A DNA stretch of 62,989 nucleotides from Deinococcus aquatilis DSM 23025 (GTDB taxonomy: Bacteria > Deinococcota > Deinococci > Deinococcales > Deinococcaceae), in NCBI RefSeq assembly GCF_000378445.1, contig NZ_KB899721.1, forward strand, positions 1-62,989, in the 5' to 3' direction. The notes below the pieces were generated by a model. It made no database searches. It was not told where the DNA came from and saw nothing but the letters and a program-made list of their open reading frames with translations. Position numbers and translations under genes: made by a program. Numbering within the stretch: position 1 is the stretch's first letter; each line of letters starts with the position of its first letter. Below are positions 34,665 to 42,694 of this stretch, piece after piece.

Positions 34665-36314
34665 TTACTTGGGCTTGACGTTCAGGTACATCAGGCGTGC
34701 GCCAGGCTGATCGTCGGGCGAGGCGTCGTTGTAGGGGTTGGCGGCGCTGGGGAAGCCCGTGAAGCGGCTGGTGTTGTACAGAGAAAACTGCGTGCGGTCG
34801 GTCAGCGGCACCCACGGCATGTCCTTGAGGACCGTGCTGACGATGGTGGTCATGGCCTTTTTCTGGGCGGCCTTGTCGCTGGTCGTGCTGAAGTCTTTGA
34901 GGGCCTTGGTGATGGCCGCATTGGTGTAGCGCGACAGGTTGCTGGGCGCAGTTTTGCCGACCGGAGCGCTGAATTCCGGGTTAAAGGCCGCGTTGAAGGT
35001 GTAGTACGGACTCGAGCCGTTGCCCCAACCCCAGCTGATGCCCATGTCGTAGCTGCCGCTCTGCAGGCCGCCCGAGTAACTGCCCCACGCCTGCTGGTCG
35101 ATGGACGTGTTGATGCCCACTTTCTTCAGGTTGTCGCCCACGACCTGCGCCATCGTGATGAAGTCGGTCCAGCCTGCGCCCACCAGAATTTTGTAGGTGG
35201 GCAGGGGTTGGCCGTTTTTGCCGAGGCGCACGCCCTGAGCGTTCTTCTTGTACCCGGCGGCAGTCAGCGCGGCGTCGGCGGCAGCGGCATTGAAGGCGGG
35301 CATGCTGGTTTTGGCACTGGCCGGCAGCCAGTCGGCCTGCTGGGTGGGAAAAATAGCGCTGGGGCTGGCAGCGGGCACCGCACCTGCGTAAGCCTTGAGT
35401 GCCACATCCTTGGTATTGATGGCCTGAGCGACGGCCTTGCGGAATCCCACGTCGTTAAACGGCGCTTTGACGGTGTTGAAATACAGGAAATTGATGTTGT
35501 TGGTGGGCCACCAGTAGGTGTTGTTCGGCCCCTTGGACGCGTAGTTTTTGGGGTCGGAAATACCGATGTAGCCGTAATCCACGTCGCCGCTGAGCAGTTT
35601 CAGGAGGCCCGCGTCGTTGCTGCTGGTCGAAACCCACACCACCGCGTCCACATACGGCTGGTTGGGCATCCAGTAATTGGGGTTTTTCAGCACCCGGATG
35701 GCCTGCTGGCTGGCACTCTCGAACACGAACGGCCCGGTGGCGACTGGCTTGGCATTGGTAAAGGTGGCCGGGTCTTTCACGTCTTTCCAGAGGTGTTGCG
35801 GCACCATCGGCGTGTTGGCGAGGTACTGGAACACAGGCGTATTGGGGGCGCTGAAACTGAAGACCAGGGTGGTGGGGTTGCTGGCCTTCACGCTGGTCAG
35901 GCCACTTTTCCAGATGCCGGAGGTGTCCAGCGCCGGATACTGCTTGAGGTAATTGAAGGTGAAGGCAGCGTCGTTGGCGCTGAAGGCCCGCCCGTCCGTC
36001 CACTTGACGCCGCTGCGGGTGGTCACGGTCAGGGTCTTGCTGTCTTTGCTCCAGGTGTATTTGGTGCCCAGTACCGGCGTGACCTTGCCGTTCAGCGAGT
36101 TGACATAAAACAGCGTTTCGTAGATGGCCGAGTTGGTGGGCAGGAGGTGTTGGTCGCCGGGGGTGAAGGGGTTCATGTTGGCCGCGCCCCACTGGGTGGC
36201 CCGCACCACCGTAAAGGTGGATTTGGGGTTCTGGGCGAGGGCCGCGCCGAACAACAGCGCACTCAGGGTCAGGGTGAAGGTGGCGGCCAGCTTGGTACGG
36301 CGGGTGCTGTTCAT
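34665..36314 (-). CDS. ABC importer substrate-binding protein, oligopeptide/oligosaccharide type
   Basis: 549 residues with a signal peptide (MNSTRRTKLAATFTLTLSALLFGAALAQ), from ATG 36314 with GGAGGAAG upstream. It belongs to the SBP family 5 fold: FTPGDQHLLPTNSAIYETLFYVNSL, SGVKWTDGRAFSANDAAFTFNYLK, ATGPFVFESASQQAIRVLKNPNYW and FLYFNTVKAPFNDVGFRKAVAQAIN. Family 5 proteins bind peptides, but several bind cello- or other oligosaccharides, which suits this operon. The start overlaps the lacI-type gene stop by ATGA. Confidence 0.9.
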   Translation of the reverse strand: MNSTRRTKLAATFTLTLSALLFGAALAQNPKSTFTVVRATQWGAANMNPFTPGDQHLLPTNSAIYETLFYVNSLNGKVTPVLGTKYTWSKDSKTLTVTTRSGVKWTDGRAFSANDAAFTFNYLKQYPALDTSGIWKSGLTSVKASNPTTLVFSFSAPNTPVFQYLANTPMVPQHLWKDVKDPATFTNAKPVATGPFVFESASQQAIRVLKNPNYWMPNQPYVDAVVWVSTSSNDAGLLKLLSGDVDYGYIGISDPKNYASKGPNNTYWWPTNNINFLYFNTVKAPFNDVGFRKAVAQAINTKDVALKAYAGAVPAASPSAIFPTQQADWLPASAKTSMPAFNAAAADAALTAAGYKKNAQGVRLGKNGQPLPTYKILVGAGWTDFITMAQVVGDNLKKVGINTSIDQQAWGSYSGGLQSGSYDMGISWGWGNGSSPYYTFNAAFNPEFSAPVGKTAPSNLSRYTNAAITKALKDFSTTSDKAAQKKAMTTIVSTVLKDMPWVPLTDRTQFSLYNTSRFTGFPSAANPYNDASPDDQPGARLMYLNVKPK

Positions 36315-37396
36315 GGTTCTTCCTCCAGGAGAGAGAATGCGGGCGATGGGGCGGCAGAGGAGAGCAGAGCGGGACTGTGCTGATCGGGTGGGCCAGTGGA
36401 TTCGCGGCACACCAGCGTGGGGGCAAAAATTTGGGGGGGTCGGGGGCGGCCAGCCAGCAGGCTCAGCACCAGTTCGGCGGCGGCCTGACCCATCAGGTCG
36501 GCAGGCTGGCGAATGCTGGTCAGGCGCGGGTAAAGCAGCGAGGCGATCACGGCGTCGTCAAAACCCACCACCGCCACGTCTGCGGGCACGCGCAGGCCGC
36601 GCAGATGCAGGGTACGCAGCACGCCCGCCGCCATCAGGTCGCCCGCTGCAAAAATGCCGTCTGGGGATGGTTCTCCATCCTGTTTCAACAACGTCTCCGC
36701 CGCCATCAGGCCGGACGCTTCCGAGTAATCGCCCATAAAGCGGCGGTAGCTGAGGCCCGCCTGCGCCAGTTCTGCGGCAAAACCGCGCTCACGGTCAGCA
36801 CTTTCCCGGCCCGCTGCACCCACATAAGCCAGTTGCCGCCGCCCACAGCGCAGCAGTTCACGCGCTGCCAGTCTGCCGCCGCTCTCATTGTCCAGTTCGA
36901 CCCGGTGCGGCACAGTCGGCAACTCCGGCGCGACCTGGACCCAGTTCATGCCGCGCACGGTGGGCAGGCCAGATCCCGCCTGAGAATTGATGACGATGCC
37001 GCCGTCTACCGCGTGCCTCAGCAGGTTGTGCGCTGCCCGAGTTTCGGTGACGGCGTCGTCGTGGCTGGAGGCCAGCAGGACGCTCATGCCGTGGGCGCTC
37101 AGCACGTCCTCTACAGCCCGGATCATCTCGCCGTACAGCGGAAAAGACAGGTTGGGCACCAGCAGCCCGATCAGAGAACTGCGGCCCTGTACCAGGTTGC
37201 GTCCCAGTGGACTGGGCGAGTAGTTCAGCGAGGCGGCCAATTCCATGACCCGCTGGCGTGTTTCCAGATTGACCGAATCGGCGTTGTTGAACACCCGTGA
37301 CACGGTGGCGGTAGAGACTCCAGCCTGACGCGCCACCTCACGGATGCCCGCGCCCCGTGGGGCGTTGTGTGGAACGGCACCTTCTCCTTCGTTCAC
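36311..37396 (-). CDS. LacI family transcriptional regulator
   Basis: 361 residues from GTG 37396, which has AGGAGAA 5 nt upstream. The helix-turn-helix and hinge read IREVARQAGVSTATVSRVFNNADSVNLETRQRVMELAASLNYSPS. The sugar-binding domain includes LIGLLVPNLSFPLYGEMIRAVED, DGIFAAGDLMAAGVLRTLH and VAVVGFDDAVIASLLYPRLTSIRQP. It is the first gene of the sugar operon and overlaps the binding-protein gene by ATGA, so the regulator is made at a level tied to the transporter. It probably represses its own operon until the sugar is present. Confidence 0.92.
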   Translation of the reverse strand: MNEGEGAVPHNAPRGAGIREVARQAGVSTATVSRVFNNADSVNLETRQRVMELAASLNYSPSPLGRNLVQGRSSLIGLLVPNLSFPLYGEMIRAVEDVLSAHGMSVLLASSHDDAVTETRAAHNLLRHAVDGGIVINSQAGSGLPTVRGMNWVQVAPELPTVPHRVELDNESGGRLAARELLRCGRRQLAYVGAAGRESADRERGFAAELAQAGLSYRRFMGDYSEASGLMAAETLLKQDGEPSPDGIFAAGDLMAAGVLRTLHLRGLRVPADVAVVGFDDAVIASLLYPRLTSIRQPADLMGQAAAELVLSLLAGRPRPPQIFAPTLVCRESTGPPDQHSPALLSSAAPSPAFSLLEEEP

Positions 37397-38213
37397 GGCT
37401 TCTCCTGTCTCTCCAGCGCTGCCCTTCCAGACCACGTGTGCCCAGAGCGGCACGTCAGAAAAGGCCCATCAGAACTCACCAGATCACTTTGCGGTTTAAG
37501 GTTGTGCGGCTCCCACACCATTCTTCAAACACCAGTCAGAGAAGGCATGATGAGGGATCAGGCGAGGCAGCGGGGCCTCAGAAAGAGACCAACCAACACC
37601 ATTGAAAACGTTACATTGAGGACACCTCAAGGTAAGTGGCTGGATGGAGAATGTCAAGCGGTGATCAACCAAATTAGAGTCTGTTTTCAGATGAACTGAC
37701 CAGAACGGCTATTAAAACAGCGGGTCAGAATGGGGAAAAATACTTGCTCTGATGTTCTGGGCAGATGTGCTTTACTTCCAGTTCAGTTCAGTATGTTTAC
37801 TTCACATTGCGCCTTCCCAGAACACTGCTGAAACTGTTTCATTCCCAGTACAACGTCCTTTCTTTAATATCCGCTTCGCTCGATTTATCTAAAAGATCAA
37901 TGCGACTTCCTTAACTAGGGGAGGGCGTCTTAGGTGTGTGTCGCTCGGTTCGTTTCCGGCCCAAGCAGTTAGCCGCTAGGCTGCACGGCCCAGTGCTTGA
38001 ATGAAAAGAACGCCTACTTGGGCAAGAGAATCTTGGGGTAAAGTCGCCCATCTTGAGGGGTCTGGGTACGCGGCAACGGCCAATTGCTGTCTCGGCCCTG
38101 AACGGAGTAGCTTGCTCTGGCTGCTCCTGACCGGATTGCCGCTGACCTGAACCTCTGCCCGCTGGTGATCCCTGATCCTGTGAATTTCCCACCCCTGTAC
38201 TGCTGGAGGTTTC
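37397..38213. promoter_or_regulatory. 817-bp control region upstream of the sugar operon; no gene seen
   Basis: The region is AT-richer than its surroundings in 37480-37900. TTGAAAACGTTACAT (37603-37617), with a central CG in AACGTT, resembles a LacI-family operator, though its symmetry is weak. Minus-strand frames in 37911-38215 look like a decayed coding region (SLAQVGVLFIQALGRAA) but could not be assigned. GGAGG at about 38203-38207 serves the esterase gene. Confidence 0.4.
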
Positions 38214-39185
38214 ATGCAATTTGATCTGCCCCTGTCCGAGCTGGAACGTTACCGCCCAGTTGAAGCCGCCCCCGACGACTTTGATGCTTTCTGGGCCGAT
38301 ACCCTGACAGCCACCCGCTCTTTTGACCTCAACGCGCGTTTTGAACCTGTGTTTCCCCTCCTGCGCCAGGTGGACGCCTATGACGTCACTTTTGCTGGGT
38401 TTGGAGGCGCGCCGATCAAAGGCTGGTTGTTGTTGCCTGCGGGTGCCCGCGAGCCTCTACCCTGCGTGGTGGAATACATCGGGTACGGCGGTGGGCGCGG
38501 CTACCCCACCGACTGGCTGTTGTGGGCCTCTCTGGGATACGCCCATCTGGTCATGGACACGCGCGGACAGGGCAGTGCGTGGCGTCAGGGCGATACGCCG
38601 GATCCTCAGGCGGGCGGCGAACCTCATCTGCCGGGCTTCATGACGCAGGGCATCTTGCACCGGGACACGTATTACTACCGCCGCTTGTACAGTGACGCGG
38701 TTCGTGCGGTCGAGGCGGCGCGTGCCCATCCACTGGTGGATTCCAGCCGGATGGCCGTCATGGGCGGCAGCCAGGGCGGAGGGCTGGCGTTGGCAGTGGC
38801 CGGACTGATTCCCGACTTGAAGTTGTGTCTGGCAGACGTGCCGTTCCTGTGTCACTTCAGCCGCGCAATCACGCTCACCGATGACGCGCCGTTCAGCGAG
38901 GTGGCACGCTACTTGCGAACGCACCGCACCCAAACGGCGGCAGTGACAGAAACGCTGCGTTATTTTGATGGCCTGCATTTTGCAGCTCGTGCCCAGGCCC
39001 AGGGCCTTTTTTCAGTGGGCCTGATGGATACGGTCTGCCCACCCAGTACCGTCTATGCCGCCTACAACCATTACGCGGGTCCAAAAGAGATTCGTGTCTA
39101 TCCTTTCAACGGCCATGAAGGGGGCGAAAATCTGCAGACGCTGGAAAAGATGCGAACCCTGTCTAGCCGCTTGCCGCTGCTCTAG
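38214..39185 (+). CDS. Acetyl xylan esterase / cephalosporin-C deacetylase family
   Basis: 323 residues of alpha/beta-hydrolase fold without a signal peptide. The oxyanion block VVEYIGYGGGRGYPTDW, DTRGQGSAW, the nucleophile in AVMGGSQGGGLAL, the Asp in SVGLMDTVCPPSTVY and the His in YPFNGHEGGE give a full catalytic triad. Family members act in the cytoplasm on acetylated xylo-oligosaccharides and other small acetyl esters, which fits the adjacent sugar operon. GGAGG lies 6 nt before ATG 38214. Length is that of the AXE1 family. Confidence 0.9.
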   Translation: MQFDLPLSELERYRPVEAAPDDFDAFWADTLTATRSFDLNARFEPVFPLLRQVDAYDVTFAGFGGAPIKGWLLLPAGAREPLPCVVEYIGYGGGRGYPTDWLLWASLGYAHLVMDTRGQGSAWRQGDTPDPQAGGEPHLPGFMTQGILHRDTYYYRRLYSDAVRAVEAARAHPLVDSSRMAVMGGSQGGGLALAVAGLIPDLKLCLADVPFLCHFSRAITLTDDAPFSEVARYLRTHRTQTAAVTETLRYFDGLHFAARAQAQGLFSVGLMDTVCPPSTVYAAYNHYAGPKEIRVYPFNGHEGGENLQTLEKMRTLSSRLPLL

Positions 39186-39195
39186 TGGGTCAGCT
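39183..39195 (+). repeat. Possible solo IS630 end at the esterase stop codon
   Basis: The esterase stop TAG is part of CTCTAGTGGGTCA, identical over 13 bp to the left junction of the intact IS630-type element (5892-5904). After this the sequences differ, and no second end was found. It may be a transposon scar or chance. Confidence 0.3.
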
Positions 39196-39579
39196 GCCAG
39201 GCGGGACGGCACAACGAGGCGCTCCTCTCCTGGGATTGGGATCACGCCAGGACGGGGTTTTCATGACCCATCGCAAAGCACACATCCTCCGCCCCTTGAC
39301 CGGATTCGGACACCAGTCACTGTTTTGCCTGGCGCTCACAGCGTGTCCCTGCCTGGCTAAGCCAACGGCGCTTCGACCTGCCAGTGGTCCCAGGTCCAGT
39401 ACGGCCCGAGTGGGCAGCAAGCCATCCTCAACCCCGTCGCCCCCGGAACTGCATAACACCAGGACGTCGTTCCACCCTGCTCGAGGGAGGGCATCCGAAT
39501 CCACCTGCCTGTTAATCCTGCGCTGACACTGTTTTGCTTGTCCTGAACCTGCCGCTTCTCAGGAACTTGACCGCCAGAG
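39196..39579. other. Gene-free stretch between the esterase and the kinase gene
   Basis: No supported gene. One plus-strand frame from 39263 begins like a signal peptide (LFCLALTACPCLA) but has no family match that I recognise and is probably chance or a decayed gene. Confidence 0.4.
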
Positions 39580-40485
39580 TTACTGCTCAGGCAAAGGCAC
39601 CGTAGCTGGTGGTGAGGGTGCCTTCAGGCGTTGCTGAACCTCACTGACGACGTTCTCGCGGTCTACCCCGGCAATGGTCAGGTAAGGGAAGAGGGCATTG
39701 ATGCCTGCAGCGGTGGCGCGGCGCCCGGTCTGCGTCAGCGGCACACCTACCGTTTCCCACAGGGCGCGAACCTTGTGTGCAGGACTGGGCACCGGCAACA
39801 ACCCGAACACCAACAGGTCGTTCAGGGTGGTCTGTTCTCCTGGCTGTGTCAGGGGCAGCGTACGTTTTCCGTGTGGGTCACGCCCCAGATCTGCGGCGAG
39901 CCACTGCGGAGCGAAGGCCTGGAGGCTGTCGTCAAAGGTGCGCAGATACTGATCAAGGCCGACCGTCAGACGGCTCTGAGGGTGTACCCAGGTATGGTCT
40001 TCAGACAAGACCGTGACGCCAGCGGCGGCCAGCCGCAGGGCCGCTGTACTTTTCCCCGCGCCGCTGACCCCTGCCAGCGCCACACCGCGCCCAGCCTGCA
40101 TCAGGACTGCTGCATGGAGGGGCAGCCACCCTGCTGCCCGGTGGGCCTCCGTGAAGGCCAGGAGCCAGGCCTCTCCAGAGACGGGAACAGCCCCGAAGGT
40201 CAACTGCACATCCTGGCCCTGAAGCCCGAAATGCAGCTCGTTGCTCAGCCAGAGCTCATCTCCTGCGGCCCACACCTGCAGGGACGTGCGGGCCACCAGG
40301 ATGTCGAGTGGCGGTGCATCCGGAACTGCGGGCAACGCGCCGTGAACCAACGTGATGGTTCGCCGGGGCGCAGTGCCGACCGAATGTCCCCAGTGGTGCT
40401 CAAGCAGATGCAGCACTTGCTGGCTGACCAGCTCACCCCGAACCTGGGCATCCAAACTGATGAACAGGCTGGCAGCTTCTGTCAT
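39580..40485 (-). CDS. HprK-like kinase of a RiPP (lasso-type) locus
   Basis: 301 residues. A P-loop GVSGAGKST (residues 139-147) follows WLPLHAAVLMQAGRGVALA, the arrangement in HPr kinase domains. VLSEDHTWV is the acidic block that follows. The N-terminal ~110 residues are not of the HPr kinase type. Related kinases in paeninodin-type lasso-peptide clusters phosphorylate the C-terminal serine of the precursor; other HprK-like proteins occur with PqqD-like partners in systems of unknown product. Here it lies next to a PqqD-like gene and a B2 peptidase. The start overlaps a short upstream frame by ATGA. There is no PTS gene nearby, so a classic HPr role is unlikely. Confidence 0.75.
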   Translation of the reverse strand: MTEAASLFISLDAQVRGELVSQQVLHLLEHHWGHSVGTAPRRTITLVHGALPAVPDAPPLDILVARTSLQVWAAGDELWLSNELHFGLQGQDVQLTFGAVPVSGEAWLLAFTEAHRAAGWLPLHAAVLMQAGRGVALAGVSGAGKSTAALRLAAAGVTVLSEDHTWVHPQSRLTVGLDQYLRTFDDSLQAFAPQWLAADLGRDPHGKRTLPLTQPGEQTTLNDLLVFGLLPVPSPAHKVRALWETVGVPLTQTGRRATAAGINALFPYLTIAGVDRENVVSEVQQRLKAPSPPATVPLPEQ

Positions 40486-40679
40486 GGCTGCTGCCGTCGC
40501 TGCTCAGTCATCAGGCAGTTCAGAAACAGCTTCTGGGTTCGGACGGCGGCAACGGGGAGGCGCTCACTGCCCAAACCAGTCACGAGCATCTCTGAATGGA
40601 GGTTCCACATGGACTCAAGGTAACGCGCCGGGTCACTGGAAAGAACACCAGCACAGTCCCTTTGAGGAGCGTGACCCAA
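40482..40679 (-). CDS. Possible small gene coupled to the HprK-like kinase
   Basis: 65 residues, or 42 if the second Met (MWNLHSEML...) is the start. The stop TGA overlaps the kinase ATG (ATGA), the arrangement seen for real pairs elsewhere in this window. No good ribosome site, no lasso-leader motif and no family match were found. It could be a second, unusual peptide substrate, a remnant, or chance. Confidence 0.3.
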   Translation of the reverse strand: MGHAPQRDCAGVLSSDPARYLESMWNLHSEMLVTGLGSERLPVAAVRTQKLFLNCLMTEQRRQQP

Positions 40680-40780
40680 CCACAGGACTCAGTGAGAGCA
40701 CAGGCAAGAACCCTCAAAATCCTGGACTATCGGTCTTGGCGAGCTGATCCCAGCAGACAGGGGAGAGCTTTCTCAATGCG

Positions 40781-41041
40781 TCAGAGAACGGCTGCCCGCC
40801 GCACCAGCTGGCAGGCCTCCAGATCGCTCAGCAGCGCCCTGAGGTCATATTCGGCTGACGCGTCTTCCAGGCCGTAGCCTTCCATCAACAGGGTCTTGAG
40901 CTGCGGTTCGGAGGCCGGCAGGGCTTGCCAGATCAACCGTCCCGTCTGATTCAGGCTGAACATCACGCTGCGTTGGGGATCCATCAGCACCAACTCATCC
41001 CCCAGATCGGTGGTCAAGACCTCAGAATTCGCTTCCCACAT
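40781..41041 (-). CDS. PqqD-like peptide-recognition protein (lasso B1 type)
   Basis: 86 residues, the full length of the family. The pattern DELVLMDPQRSVMFSLNQTGRLIWQAL is the PqqD/RRE core (short strands with LNxTGxxIW), and the C-terminal helix LRALLSDLEACQLVRR follows. Such RiPP recognition elements bind the leader peptide and deliver it to the B2 peptidase and other enzymes. TAGCCT (plus 41048-41053) lies 6 nt before ATG 41041, suggesting a leaderless mRNA. It is divergent from the B2 fusion gene. Confidence 0.85.
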   Translation of the reverse strand: MWEANSEVLTTDLGDELVLMDPQRSVMFSLNQTGRLIWQALPASEPQLKTLLMEGYGLEDASAEYDLRALLSDLEACQLVRRAAVL

Positions 41042-41208
41042 GGCTGCAGGCTAGCGCCTGAGGCCCAGCGGATAAAGCCCAGAGATCAAACTGATGCTCA
41101 GCGCCCGGGGCCAGAAGAGCCGGAGGTGAAAACCAGCTCATCTCCTGCCACCGCCCTGACCGGAGGCCATGACAGCAGCGGATGGCCCGCTGCTCTAGAC
41201 TCGGATGG
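41042..41208. promoter_or_regulatory. Divergent promoter pair for the PqqD-like and B2 fusion genes
   Basis: Minus strand: TAGCCT (41053-41048), 6 nt before ATG 41041. Plus strand: TAGACT (41196-41201), 7 nt before ATG 41209. Both fit the leaderless pattern of this window. No ribosome sites are present. Confidence 0.45.
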
Positions 41209-42540
41209 ATGGCCTCTCCTGCAAGCCCGGTAGTCCGCGCCCTGACCACCACGCCGCCTGATGTGGGTGCGGCAGATGTGCCTGCACTGCGGGCCGCCTG
41301 CCTGGGCGGTGAGGTCCGGCAACGCCTGCCGGCCGGGCATCCTCTGCGGGAGGTTCTGCGTACCGATCACCTCCAGTTGGGGGCACGTCACGCCCTGATC
41401 CGTGCTGAGCTCCGGCCTCTGCTGCGGCTGTGGCATCAGGCAGGCGTGCCCGCCATGCTGATCAAAGGCTTCGCTCTGGCCGAATTTGAATACTCCACCC
41501 CCGGTGAGCGCTTTTACGGCGATGTGGATGTCCTGATTCCCGATGACCCGGACCAGATCGGCCGGGCCGTGCATCTGGCCCTGGCGCATGGGTGGCGCAG
41601 CGATGGTCAGCACGCCCGCCCCTCCCAGTGGACGCACGAGTGCGCCCACCTGTACAGCCCGGACGGGCACATCCGCCTGGATGTTCACCGCTACGTGACA
41701 GGCTGGGTCGCAGGATCAACCCAACGCGTACGGTACCTGACCGGGGCGGTGTGGGCACAGGCGCGTCTGACCGACTGGGACGGCCTGCCGGTCTGGCGGC
41801 CCAGTCCTGTCGACGCGGCCCTGGTCAATGTGGCTCTGGGGCGCTGCTGGGGCGGCGATGCGGGGGGCCTGAAACCCGCAGACTACCCCGATCTGAGAAC
41901 CCTGGTGGCCCGGCATGACCTGACGCCCGGCGCTCTGAAGGACAGGGCGGCAATGCTGGGCGCGGTCTTCACCTGGCAGGCCTTCACTCAGGTCTGTGAC
42001 CCCTTCCGGCAGCAGTTCGCGCTGGAAGAGGCAGGCACCCGCGCCGCACTGCTGGCAGGCCTGCGGCGCGACGGGTATCACCCCCGGTTGCTGCTGTGGC
42101 AGAGCCGGTGGCACAAGCTTCCCCATCATCTGTACTGGGTGCCGCGCGTGCTGCCCGACGTGTACTGGGCGTGGCGGGCCGTGCGGCAGGGGGGCGATCC
42201 CCGCGGCCACCTGCACCGCTGGACGCCGCCTGCTTCCGCGCATCTGCCCCCTGAGAGGCTCGATCCTGCCGTGAGGGTGGTGGCCCTGCTGACCAGACTG
42301 GCCTATCCACGGCAATCCAGAATCGGCACGTGTGTGCCGCGTGCCTACGCCACCTACCGCCTGCTTCGGCGGCTGGGCCACCCGGCGGTCTTTGTGAGTG
42401 GTGTGGCCCGCAGCGCCTCTGGGGCCGTCATCGGGCACGCGTGGGTCGAAGACGACCGGGGCGAGCTGAGCGCCTACGCTGAGCCCAATGCGCGCCAGCA
42501 GTTCCGCACGGTCTTTGAATGGGGCGCTGACCCCGCCTGA
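41209..42540 (+). CDS. Nucleotidyltransferase fused to lasso-type B2 leader peptidase
   Basis: 443 residues from ATG 41209 (in-frame ATG 41182 is the alternative). The N-terminal ~300 residues are a nucleotidyltransferase: MLIKGFALAEFEYSTPGERFYGDVDVLIPDD has the GxAL and DxD metal motif (Asp 105/107). The C-terminal ~110 residues are a transglutaminase-like lasso B2 protein: RIGTCVPRAYATYRLLRRLGHPAVF (catalytic Cys 375) and GAVIGHAWVEDD (His 410). In paeninodin-type clusters a separate nucleotidyltransferase, kinase, B1 and B2 occur; here the first is fused to the peptidase. It is expected to cut the leader and possibly modify the peptide. Confidence 0.85.
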   Translation: MASPASPVVRALTTTPPDVGAADVPALRAACLGGEVRQRLPAGHPLREVLRTDHLQLGARHALIRAELRPLLRLWHQAGVPAMLIKGFALAEFEYSTPGERFYGDVDVLIPDDPDQIGRAVHLALAHGWRSDGQHARPSQWTHECAHLYSPDGHIRLDVHRYVTGWVAGSTQRVRYLTGAVWAQARLTDWDGLPVWRPSPVDAALVNVALGRCWGGDAGGLKPADYPDLRTLVARHDLTPGALKDRAAMLGAVFTWQAFTQVCDPFRQQFALEEAGTRAALLAGLRRDGYHPRLLLWQSRWHKLPHHLYWVPRVLPDVYWAWRAVRQGGDPRGHLHRWTPPASAHLPPERLDPAVRVVALLTRLAYPRQSRIGTCVPRAYATYRLLRRLGHPAVFVSGVARSASGAVIGHAWVEDDRGELSAYAEPNARQQFRTVFEWGADPA

Positions 42541-42694
42541 TCAGGAAGATTTGGTTAGGGGCAGCGTGCAGCGAAACCAGAACAGGGAGACCAGCGTTTT
42601 TGTCGGTTGACCGGGCCATAGGTCAGCGTCTCCTAAACGTTCAGGAGAACGGCAAGTTCCTTGACTTTCCTTGCTGTGTCCTGAGCAGCAGCTT

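Noticed and set aside
34476..36383. A 635-residue plus-strand protein
   Set aside because: Antisense of the substrate-binding protein gene; the minus frame has a signal peptide and family motifs.
39263..39526. A small lipoprotein gene
   Set aside because: The start looks like a signal peptide, but the rest is low-complexity Ser/Pro/Arg sequence, without a ribosome site or family match.
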